The notes under the pieces are model-generated. The model did not search any database and was not told the origin of the DNA. It saw only the letters and a list, made by a program, of their open reading frames with translations. The position numbers and the translations under genes are program-made. DNA of 64,000 bases, taken from contig JAXDDX010000039.1 in assembly GCA_034670405.1 (NCBI GenBank), forward strand, positions 3,624,001 through 3,688,000, given 5' to 3'. Source of the DNA: Hoplostethus atlanticus. Lineage: Eukaryota; Chordata; Actinopteri; Trachichthyiformes; Trachichthyidae. Shown piece by piece: positions 21,650 through 31,568 of the stretch (its first letter is position 1; the number at the start of each line of letters is the position of its first letter).

Positions 21650-22699
21650 CTATGGATTCATGCTTGTGCTCACAGAACACAGCAAGTGCCTTTTCAAGTA
21701 CCTTCTGAATGTCTGGTCTCGTAGCCCGTAGACAATAGGACTGACAAACCTTGGAAGGATTTGGATGATGATATAACAAGCAAAGAGTGAGTTTGAATAA
21801 TTTTTAGGGAACCATTCCAACAGAGCTTTTTTTAACACAGGGCCTATATAGGTTAGCATGCACAACAGTAGCTGAAAGCCATGAAGCAGGATAGTATTCC
21901 TGGCCTTTTTAGCATCTCCATCAGCTGCTTTAGCAACAAAGAGGATCTTGAAGTAAGTATAGAGGAGAGTGAGCCAAACTATAACTAGGAAAATTAAGTA
22001 GGACACCTTCCTCTTCCTTATGATTAAGGGGTTTCGGAATATCCTAGTCCTCTCACAGAAGATTCTAGAATAGAAGAATTCTCGAGGTTCTGTAGCTAAC
22101 ATTACAGATAGATCTGGTAGTATGGACATGGCAATCGTGACCCAGATGAAACCAATCAGAATGTATGTTCTCTTGACTGTACAGAGCTCAGCGTAGCGGA
22201 GTGGTAAACAAATAGCGATATAGCACTCTACTGCCATGCCAGCTAAATTTAATGGATTGTTCTCACTGGTAAAGCCAGCAAGTACGATGAGGAGGCAACA
22301 GAAGGAGACATTAATTTTGTAGAAAATATAGCTGAAGATGAACAGGGTGATCGTCACAGTAAGCTGGATCATATCGTTGATCACCAGGTGGATGAACAGG
22401 ATGTAACGAGGATTCACATAAAATATCTGGAGGAGAGGAAAAGAAAGGAGAGGAGAGAAATTTAAGGGAAAGGAGCTTATCCATTTTTGTTTCTCCTTTC
22501 ATACATCTTCACCTCTTACTTGCACATAATACAAAACGCTTCTGACCTGGTGTTTGTTAAAGATGTGGATCAGGGTACCATTGATGTAGTTGATGGTGAG
22601 GCCAAGGGCCAAAACAATCACATTCTTGGTCACAGCTGTGCTGAAATTGTCCCGATAACTCAGAGTAATCGACACATTATCATGAGATGAAAAATTCAT
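21650..22699 (-). CDS. Gene A: odorant receptor 131-2-like, 7TM receptor
   Basis: Two coding exons on the minus strand: 22547-22699 (51 codons from ATG) and 21650-22426 (258 codons plus stop), joined in phase 0 across a 120-bp intron with GT and AG ends; total about 309 residues. Exon 1 has N-terminal N-x-S/T sites and TM1 (TKNVIVLALGLTINYING). Exon 2 has TM2 (FIHLVINDMIQL, with the usual Asp), the MAVECYIAICLPLRYAE segment at the end of TM3 (ECY where many receptors have DRY), the KKARNTILLHGFQLLLC segment at TM6 and PIVYGLRDQTF at TM7. This matches teleost odorant receptor 131-2-like proteins, presumed chemosensory G-protein-coupled receptors of olfactory neurons. The coding exon probably begins upstream at 22717 after a TTGCAG acceptor. 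A promoter and 5' exon lie at 23672-23730. Closest relative here is gene C. Confidence 0.9.
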
Positions 22700-22717
22700 G
22701 AGGCCGGCTTGAGGATG

Positions 22718-23673
22718 CTGCAAGCCTTTGTCACAAAGGACATGAATATCGACATGTTATGTGAAAGTTAGTTCTGCATATCAGATGGAACATTTTGATC
22801 TATTTGATCTATTTTGTGCCAAAAGTAATCTTGAAATGTGAACAAAATTGAATTAGACAATAGTGTATGTCAAAGATTCAAATTATACTGTACTGACAAG
22901 ACGATAAATGTAGTTAAAGTTAAAGGTAACACCAACTTATCCACACTTAGTATATATGAAGGGTTTCATTCCACAATGCTATCCATTTTGGAAACGTCAT
23001 TCATCAGTCAATATTTCAAAACTACAGATGATTCTATCCTCAGAATCATAACTGTTTTGTAAACAGAGGTCTTAGGGTGACACTAGTACAAAATATGCTT
23101 TACTTTCATGGCAGCAATCATTTTCATAGAGTGAAAGGCATCATAGAGGCATCAGTTTTACCAAATGATGGATACCTAATTTTAGAATGAAACTGTCTAG
23201 ACCAACAGCAATAGAAAATGTATTCATGGGAAAGAGTAAAGTGGAACAACGAATTAGCTTTTCTGAAGACACAATTAATTCCCAGTTTACAATAGGATCA
23301 TCAAATCTTTGAATGGCTGGATAGATGAAATACACATTTTAAAGTATCATATGGAATGAACATATTTAACATTACATAAATACAGAATTAAGTTAAAGTT
23401 GTGTATTTCAGTAGAGATCAACAATGTTTTCCACTCTTTGGTGGCTAAATCTATGCCAACAACTTAAGTTTACCATCTGCAATTGTTGCTGCATGTGAAA
23501 AAGGTGATGTCTGAAAAGTGATGCCTGAAGTATCAGGGAATTTCAGATTTTTCCAGAGGAAATGGTGCTTTGACATTTTATACACATACAGTTTAAAAGC
23601 AATACAATACTACAATACTTTATACAACACATAATTCAATATTAAAACACTGTAAGTGTAAGTGTATCCTTAC
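22718..23673 (-). other. 5' intron of gene A
   Basis: This is the presumed intron between the non-coding 5' exon (donor at 23673) and the coding exon (acceptor before 22717). It aligns with the equivalent interval of gene C (40614-41729), which has an extra AT-rich stretch near 41090-41160. No other feature seen. Confidence 0.55.
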
Positions 23674-23730
23674 CTCAGATAAGGAGTCTAAGAAATGATA
23701 TGAGTCTGAAATTAATTTGAAGACTTTATA
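23672..23730 (-). promoter_or_regulatory. Gene A TATA box, 5' exon and splice donor
   Basis: On the minus strand TATAAAGT (23723-23730) precedes, by about 25 nt, a short non-coding exon that ends at 23674 with the donor GAG|GTAAGG. It lies about 1 kb upstream of the gene A start codon. The same block precedes gene C and the off-window gene at the left edge. The Gypsy relic begins immediately upstream of the TATA box. Confidence 0.65.
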
Positions 23731-24060
23731 CATTAAGTTGGATAGCCATTGGATGCTGTGCATGCTGCTGCGAGTAACTGTAAATGATGATGTCATCCAG
23801 ATATTCAGCAGCATATGAGTTATGAGGTAGCAGGACTCCTTTGGTCATTGGATTGATGGGTGCCCCAGTCAATCCAAATGGAGTGGACAGTGACATTTTA
23901 TCCCTAGAGTCTGACAAGAAGGGAATCTGACCGTAGCCCTTGGTCAAATCGATTTTTTTTATAAAATTAAAAATAAAAAGCAATAACCAACAGATCCAGG
24001 ACTTTATCGACCCTGAAGAGCTATCAAACTTGGGACACTGCATTCACCTTGCGATAGTCT
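23731..24060 (-). mobile_element. Ty3/Gypsy reverse-transcriptase relic upstream of the gene A promoter
   Basis: The minus strand reads DLTKGYGQIPF, STPFGLTGAP and YLDDIIIYS, pieces of a Gypsy reverse transcriptase. It is broken and short. It corresponds to 307-720 and, more decayed, to about 41815-41915. Confidence 0.75.
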
Positions 24061-24079
24061 ACATATAGTGCCGTGTATG

Positions 24080-24931
24080 TGTTACAGGTACTGGCTGGTA
24101 CCAAATAGACAGGTAATAGTTTCTGCAAACAGAAGAGACAGGGCAACTTCACTTCTGTTCGTTTAGCCTCGCTCAGCAGAAAGAGTTTATTCACCATATG
24201 CAATATAAACCTTTTTCTTTTACTACATTGTTTCAATATGTTCTTTATGCATAAATATGCACTTCAATATGCATTGTCATTGTCAATCTCTGTCCTTAGT
24301 CATTAGTAGGTTGCGGATACAACCCTGGCCCTCCGGATGCCCCCTTCCTTTAGCTCTTACTGTAATACTGTAAATATTATGTTGTTTTTTTTGTAAATAC
24401 TGTATTGTTGCCCTTTGCACATTCCTGCTGAGCATTGCCACTTTTCATTTCACTGCACACCCTGTGTGTGTATGTGACAAATAAAGTTCTTGAATCTTGA
24501 ATTTTGAATCTTGGCTCGGTTCTTCATCAGTCGTGAAAGTTGTTACAACAGCAGCTGCTCCTGTTGCATGTATCACAGACTGAAGTATCAGCTCCTCATC
24601 GGTCCAAGGTTTCAGCAATCACTGGATCAGCTCCCATGCATCAGGTGGTGCCGATCCCGGACAAGCCCCCAAAAATCTGTTACAGGTACCGGCTGGTACC
24701 AAATAGCCAATCCGTCCTAGAGCGAAGTAAATCGACACACTGCCCCCAGCTGGCTACAAGCTAGAATGTACATAGCGTACATTGTGAAAGCATGTTGTTA
24801 CAAGCATGTTAATTACTCATGACATGAAGGCTAGAATGTATATAGTGTACATACTGTGGAAACATGTTGGCTACACATGGAAACAAAAAAAACATTCACA
24901 CAAATGTGACCACACATTGGTGGGCGTCACA
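24080..24931 (-). mobile_element. LTR-retroelement relic with tRNA-Pro-type primer site
   Basis: This insertion is present here but absent from the matching spacer at about 668-680. In minus-strand sense the 5' LTR is 24678-24931 (TGTGACGCCC...CTGTAACA), followed by a primer site at 24654-24671 (TGGGGGCTTGTCCGGGAT, near-identical to the tRNA-Pro site known from murine leukaemia virus). A short interior follows, then a second LTR piece that starts near 24300 and ends at 24080 with the same GTAACA end. Flanks TATG/TATA suggest a 4-bp target duplication. It is a heavily deleted relic; a LINE tail lies inside. Confidence 0.65.
24270..24515 (+). mobile_element. LINE 3' tail inside the LTR relic
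   Basis: Contains CACTGCACACCCTGTGTG, then GTGACAAATAAAGTTCTTGAAT and short repeats of TCTTGAAT, the 3' end style of teleost CR1/L2-type LINEs. Only the 3' untranslated end is present, so it is 5'-truncated. The left boundary is uncertain. Confidence 0.55.
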
Positions 24932-25674
24932 TATAAAACCGTATAGTGCCCAAGAGCACAAGCAATAGCAATAGGTGTACACCACTTGTGTGAGTCTTTA
25001 TGGCAGCGGGATGGGGTTTTGGGCATCAGCTACATGCAGAGAGCCACGAGTGGCTCTGCCACCGCAGCAGTTAGTGATTACTCAGGTACAGACAAGGGGA
25101 CCCCCAAGCTGATGAGATAATAGAGGAATTAGAGAAAGGACAACAGGACAAGACAACATAGAAGAAGGCGGAGATAGGTTCTCGCTTCACAAAATAAAAG
25201 AAACAAAAGCCTCCAGTGGTCTGGATTCAGCCCCTCTGGAACACAGCTCGTAAGTGGGTCTGGTCAGACGACAACCTGGAACAATCCTGTCAACAAGGCA
25301 GCGACACGACCAGAATATGGCAACGTGTTAGTTATTAAGGTCACTCCCTGTACATTGCAGACGTGCATAGCGTGCGACCAGGTTAAGTCAATGAATGCAT
25401 CATTGACAATGCTACCTTGCGAGAGACCCTTTAGTGGAGCCCTAAGCAGCTGCTTATTATTTCTTAATTTGTCAGATCAACTCTGTTCTGATGAACAGTC
25501 AATCCTACACCCTAAAATCCTATTCATTCTTGTGGTGGGGAGCAGATATAGCAAAGTTTAGAAATTATTTTAAAATGAAAATGCTGTCCAAAATCTTTAC
25601 TCAGACTCACACTCATCTCCACATGAAACTAGGGGACTTTTGAAAGCTAGCACACAGGTGTTAAAGGGGAATTC

Positions 25675-26191
25675 CGGTATTTTTAAACCTGGGCTCTATG
25701 TGTACAAATTCGTCATTTATACCGCAAAATAGGTACAAAAAGTTTTGGAATTGCTCCGGTAGATCGCCTCAGTCGACAGTTGCGAAACGCGCTGCTATGG
25801 CTACAACGTAATCTGTTGGGGCAAGTGCGCCAATCAAAGTATGTCCACTAAAAGTGCTTGTTTTTGCCACTGACAGGCTCAGATTGTTATTCCTGTGTCT
25901 GACAAGTGTCTGACAACATTACGGAAAGGATCGCTACAGAGATAGACCTTTTTTTAACAGAAGTCTGACTCAAGGAGAAGTCTCGCTCTGAAATCTGAAA
26001 GATGAGGTGAGTTGTTGCATGAAGAGGTTAAACAAAGGTTTCTGCTTTAAAAAAAAAAAAAAAGCCTATTTCGCAGCTGCCAACTGAGTCGATCTACCGG
26101 AGCAATTCCAAAAATGTTTGTACCTATTTTGCGGTATAAATGACAAATTTGTACACATAGAGCCCAGGTTTAAAAATACTGGAATTCCCCT
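25675..26191. mobile_element. Long-TIR MITE with TTAA target, copy 2
   Basis: Same element as at 3013-3532, with TTAA at 25671-25674 and a TAA after the right end. An A-run near 26050-26063 is longer than in copy 1. Confidence 0.75.
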
Positions 26192-26342
26192 AAGGTAGGC
26201 AACAAAGCACCCCTAGACTTGTGCCACTTATGCTGATGCTTTCTGTCACTTGTATCAGTGTGGATGTGCAGATTAGTGAATGAAAGCTAAAACCTAATAC
26301 AAAGCATCAGTCGGTCATGTCAGAGCAAAAACCAAGCCATGA

Positions 26343-26640
26343 AGTCCAAGGAACTCTCTGTAGACCTCCGAGATAGAATTGTGTTGACGCACAAATCTGG
26401 GGAAGGGTATAAAAAATTGCTAATGCATTGAAAGTTCCCAGCAGTACATTGGGTTTATTATTATTCTGAAATGGAAAAGGTTTGGAACCGCCAATTTGGT
26501 AAGGGAGGTGACCATGAACCCAATGGCCACTCTAAAAGAGCGTTCTGTGCAGCGATGGGTGAACCTGCCAGAAGGACAACCATATCTGCAGCACTCCATC
26601 AATCATGTCTGTATGGTAGATATAATTGCACACCCCTGGT
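26343..26640 (+). pseudogene. Tc1/mariner transposase relic, copy 2
   Basis: Duplicate of the fragment at 3683-3980, with the same frame damage. It shows the N-terminal DNA-binding region only (SKELSVDLRDRIVLTHKSGE onward) and no catalytic domain. Confidence 0.75.
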
Positions 26641-28245
26641 TTAAGTCCACTCAGCTCCTTAGAGCAGGGATAGGCACCCGTGTGTCATGAAGGGCTGAGA
26701 GTCGTCTTTTCCCCGAGGGTGCCACAAGGTGATCTTAGATCTCAACCCAATAGAAGGCTTGAATGGATAATGCTGAGCTTTTCTCATTACTGTCAACAGC
26801 AATAACAAGAACAACAAATGAAATTTGTTGAATGGTGTTTGATCCCTAATATAGTTCCAGACAATACATATAATAATTATCTTGAAGTGCTGAGCTGTTC
26901 TGGCAGCTTATAGTGGGCCAGTGCTTTCTGTGTATGATACTTGACTTGATCCCTATTGGGAAATTCTGGCCTCAAGGTCTTACAATCAAATTTGGTTTGA
27001 ACATTTTGAGAGTGCATGATTTATCACTCACATCGCATCACTCACTCCAAGTACTGCTTTCTTCGACTTCTTCTATTAAGGCGCAGCACAACCCCCATGT
27101 CCCCATGATGTTGCATTTGGTAAACTTCAGTAGGACTTTGTTGTCAAAACTCAAAATGGCCACTTTCTTTCTTCTGGTTTGTCCTCTAAGGTGAAGACAA
27201 CATGTTACCTGTATCTGCTCTGCTGGGGCTGTTGTGTCCTCTACACCAAGGGCTTGAGGGACAACCTGACATTTCCCATATTCCTCAAAGTGTATTCAGA
27301 AAGTGAAATATGTCAGAGGACACAGGAGGAGTACACCCTTCAGCCCTCATTAGGCACTAGCAGTAAAGGTCACATACACTGGGTTAGCTTGTTATGATGC
27401 ATGCATGCAGTGCACACACACACACACACAGAATCAAAGGGATTTATTATATATAGGGGGGATCGTAAAGTTTCTCATCACTGTCATCATGTTATTAGCC
27501 AGAACCAAAGTTTACTCTTTTGGCTGGGATATTTAAGTTAATCAAACATATTATTCTAAGTGGGTGTGTATTGGACATTATGGCGTTGTTGCATCACAAT
27601 CTATGGAGAAAAAGTGTTGAAGTTCACCGCCGTTATGAGGTTCTGTGTTCTGTGTGAAAAACATTAATTAACCACCATGGAGATGCTCTTTAAATACACT
27701 TGGAAAAAAGTTATTATCCATTTGATAGGCTATACTTGTCATAAGCTTGTTTACTCCTCTGTCTATGAAAGTTTTCTTTTTACCTGTCGAGAAGAAACTT
27801 TTGTCAGTTTTGAGTATTTGTCAAAGTTATACCATTTCATGAATTTATTGTAATATTAATCAAGCAAAGCAACCTAAAACTTAACTGACCATAAACCATA
27901 AGAGTCTGGAAGTCTGGAAATATATGGAAAATATATTTGATAATTTCTAGGTCTTAAAAAAATTGCATAAAAAATCTGGAAAAGTAAATATTACTCTTAC
28001 ACTATTACATATAACAACAGACTTTGTTGTTGTAGATCATTTCACTTTTTGTTATGAAGAATATTCTTCATCTATATTTATATGGACTAGTTTACAGTCA
28101 TTTTACCCAGCCACTATCACTATAAATCATATTGAACATTTATCAAAATCGTCACATCCAACCAATAATAGAAGGCCTGGAAAAAGTGTGGAATTTTAAA
28201 AAGTTGTGTAGGAAACAAAGAACGCATCACATGGAAAAGAAAAGT

Positions 28246-28500
28246 TCAGAGGCATTGGATAGGCATCGAACTTGCAGTATTCCATACAGAACCATATAGA
28301 CCCATTGGGTTTGAGGACAAGCACGATGAACTGGTGCCGGTGCCCCTCAGGCGTGCGCTTGATGGTGACAGAGTCACTCCTGTAGGACGCCGGCAGGCTG
28401 TCTCATCGGGCTTCCCCAGTGAGAAGGGGGAGCAAGTGCACAGCCCACTCCACCTCCGACCACCCACAGGCTGACGCTGTCCCCTCAAAGATGTCCAGGA
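28246..28500 (-). mobile_element. Ty3/Gypsy relic, reverse-transcriptase 5' part
   Basis: Nearly the same sequence as part of 19200-19480, encoding on the minus strand the region around VLKPNGSIWFCMEY-like reverse transcriptase. Broken fragment. The junction with the duplicated spacer at 28240 is abrupt. Confidence 0.7.
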
Positions 28501-28739
28501 AGGCATTTAAAGGGGCATGTGACAAATGTCTTGCCACGAGAGGGATCAGATGGACAGAATGGACACAGAGAGGGTGGGAGAGACAGACGGCTTTACTTCA
28601 TGGAACACAAAACGTGCAGGCTACTCAGACTTTTCAGTCAGCTTATGAAAAACTCCTGCCTTCACAGGGAGAGCGTGGCCGTCGTCTCTTGTGCGTATCA
28701 GTCTCCCGACCCAGCTTCACTGTGAGAGGTCATCTTAAA

Positions 28740-30480
28740 TAAGCTGTAAAAAGCCAATAGAGAAACACATTCTAAGAGAGAATTTATATGGGGACAAAAT
28801 AGGCCTGCTCTAAGGGCTGAAACCATTTGATGTAAAATAGGAAGAGTAATGGGGCGCCTGGAATCAGGAACAGGAGGAGAAATCTTAGATATGCCTTTTA
28901 ACATTACTTTTATTGATGGGTTTGAAAACAGGGTAGGAAACGAGGGATCTACATCTGACAGGCTATGGATGTAATTAGGTTGGAGATGATATTTGATCAT
29001 ACAATAAGAAATTAAAGCGCAGATAGTGGAAACCAGAATTGGGCTGAGAGGCACGCCAACGGTGTTGCAGAAAGAAGCAAACATTTTGCAGGCCATGTCG
29101 GAAACTTTTATGTCGTAAACCTGCTCTCATGAATCTTTTGGAGGATTACAGATAATAAAGCAGATTGGAGTTTCCAATTAGTCTAGAATCAATCAATCAA
29201 TAAAATTGTGAGTTGAAGTGATCCAGATTAAGCACCTAATGAAAGGCATGATTGCTTGTGTAGATGATGTGTTTATGATGGCAACTGCGGCCTCGTTGTC
29301 GCAACTAACTGCGTTGCGGTGCCACAGATGTCCCCAGATGTGGCAGGCTACTACTATTGCACATTCTCACTTTTGGCACAGTTCACTTTCTTGCGCCCGG
29401 GACTTTTTCCCATTAAAAATTGTTCTTACTTTTGCACTATTTACATAATTTTTTGTATTTGCATAATGTTTGTACTTATATAGTTTTTTATATTTTTTAT
29501 TCGTTATTGTTATTTTTATTATTTCCATTGTAGTTTTATTTCTTTATTTCTTTATTTATTGGTGTTACTCTATGTCTGGCTGCTGTAACACACAAATTTC
29601 CCCCTGGGGATTAATAAAGTACCTACCTACCTACCTACCTACCTACCTATTGGATAGATTTCAAACAGAGTGGAGTAGTGATCGAGGCCAGAGAACAAGG
29701 AAGGCCACTTTCCTGTGGACCACTGACCTTGGTAGAACCCACCAAAACCGACGGATGGAGCAGCATCTGTGAAAAATTCCATATCACCAGCTGACTGGTC
29801 AGGGATGATTGCGCAATCTGGTGGATGCAGGATAACTTCTCTTCGGGCCGGGTCGAGTAAAATGCAGAGAAAGCAAGACAGGATAGAGCAGCCTCCTGCT
29901 AACATGATTAATAATTCCATGTTGACAATGGACCAATCCACGCAAGTGTTTGATTGGGCAATGAGTAGAGCTGCTTTTTTGGGAAAAGACTTATGGTACC
30001 GATAGAAAATGTTTTTTCTATACTTTAGGTGTAGGTCATCGATGTGTGCTAAATAGTCTAATTCCTGACACCGGTCGGGGTGCACATGACATTGCGAAAG
30101 ATGCCGAAAGCTACTACAAATTCCCCCATGGAAAGATCTCTGGCTAGCCGAGGGTCAGATGGTTTAAGGAAAATAGATCCGTCTATGATTGTCGTAGATC
30201 GGTCGATTTCAGGTGAAGGGAGAAGGATGCTGACTAGATTAATATCTTTGCCTTGCAAGATATAGGATCACAGTCTAGAAGAAATGTTGGCATAGAGTGG
30301 AATGTAGGGCCTACCGAGGGCCTGAGCCGGGACTGAGGAAGCGAGCGTATGGAGGTGTGTTGGATTAGAGGTAGAAGTGTAGCGGGAAGAGCAGCCAATA
30401 TAAATTTGCCAATAGCCTTACACTGAGAAAAAAATAATCCATAGAGAAAAAAAATAAATGATTCCTGCACACACAGAATC
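28740..30480 (-). mobile_element. DIRS/Ngaro-type retroelement relic (recombinase, RNase H, RT pieces)
   Basis: In minus-strand sense, right to left, there is a reverse-transcriptase-like part (about 30060-30480), an RNase H-like block (EFFTDAAPSVGFGGFYQGQW near 29750-29800), then a tyrosine-recombinase N-terminal core (PITLPILHQMVSALRAGLF...SLLECVSLLAFYS near 28740-29000). Reverse transcriptase, RNase H and tyrosine recombinase together point to the DIRS/Ngaro group. It is broken in several places and holds a LINE tail at 29380-29650. A shorter relative is at 61890-62630. Confidence 0.65.
29380..29650 (+). mobile_element. LINE 3' tail with (CTAC)n
   Basis: Ends TTTCCCCCTGGGGATTAATA followed by a CTAC tetranucleotide run, a common 3' end of 5'-truncated teleost LINEs (Rex1/L2 style). 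The surrounding DIRS-type relic is interrupted here. Confidence 0.6.
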
Positions 30481-30890
30481 ACCTCTGCACTGGTTTATTG
30501 TCAGTGGAAGTTTCACTCTTCGGACCTTTATCAAGACATAACTATGAGGTTATATCACATGTCATCATATTTTGCAAATGCCTTAAATCTTTACACACAC
30601 ACATATATGTTTAGTATACATACACAAAAACAAACATAAACATAAATGGGGGGGTTATTCCCACACCATTCTTTGTGCAGTGGTGCTATGGTATAGTTAA
30701 TTTGAATTATAATTTGAAGTACGCACATTATCAATCATAATCATATTGATAATTATAATAATCAGGGGCAATATCTATAGCTTACTCTGCTACACATCAC
30801 AGAGAAAACAGAGCCTTGAAGCCTAAATAAAATATATTTATATTTATTCTCAATAAAAAAAATACATATTTCACTATGTGAATTGTCTGT

Positions 30891-31285
30891 GGGGTGCCAA
30901 ATGTAACCCCCTGAATTTCGTCCACGAAATTCATTTTCGTCACACAAAATCAAAAAACCACAGAATGCATGTCCGTCCACGAAATGCGTGCGGTGTTTCA
31001 CGAAATGGACTTTGTGCCACACGAAATCGACAAAATCGACAAAATGCGGACATAATCGTCAAAATTGATTTGGCACCAGACGAAATGCATGCTGTGTATC
31101 ACGGAATGGATTTCGTAGTACAAACTGGATTTTGTGGACAAAATCCACAAGGTAACATTACGCACCCATATGCATTTCGTAGACGAAATCAAACAAGGTG
31201 TTTTTGGATTTCGTGTGACGAAAATGAATTTTGTAGCACAAATGAATTTTGCGGACGAAATTCAGGGGGTTACATTTGGCACCCC
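30891..31285. mobile_element. Fold-back element rich in ATTTCGT/ACGAAAT motifs
   Basis: The ends are long inverted repeats starting GGGGTGCCAAATGTAACCCC on both strands. The interior is built almost entirely from short ACGAAAT, ACAAAAT and ATTTCGT units in alternating orientation, so either strand could fold extensively. The homologous place near gene F (63039-63124) holds only 86 bp of the same element. No coding capacity. Confidence 0.8.
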
Positions 31286-31568
31286 ATAGTTGTCTGACTC
31301 AAATGATTATTATTAAAGGAATAATAACTTAAATAACAAATTGATTGCATAAGTACTGTCCAAGTGGTTGCTTTAGCTACGGAAAACATGACCTGGGACA
31401 TTTGAAAATAAACACTGACATAAACGCTTGATTGTGGAGATTGTTCTATATGTCATTGAATAGCCATGCGAAAACTAAGAGGGAAACAAGAAAATCTATT
31501 TGTCACTTTGTTAACTTAAGGATCTTTATCTTCATTTTATTGAGATGAGGTTGGAAACTGAGGCCTTT

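Larger units (their letters stand above)
24985..28240. repeat. Segmental duplication, copy 2 of the receptor-cluster spacer
   Basis: Collinear with 2253-5960. It preserves the uninterrupted target of the hAT-like element found at 731-2248 and carries its own copies of the MITE and the Tc1 relic. A segment unique to this copy (about 27400-27780) includes a CA microsatellite (27411-27430). Confidence 0.8.

Noticed and set aside
22700-22723. Upstream start (TTG) for gene A eight codons before the ATG
   Set aside because: There is no ATG there. The TTGCAG is better read as a splice acceptor, and the ATG at 22697-22699 matches gene C.
28419-28742. A coding gene shared with 19395-19785
   Set aside because: The open frames on the plus strand are antisense to Gypsy/DIRS-type relic sequence and appear twice because the relics are repeated.
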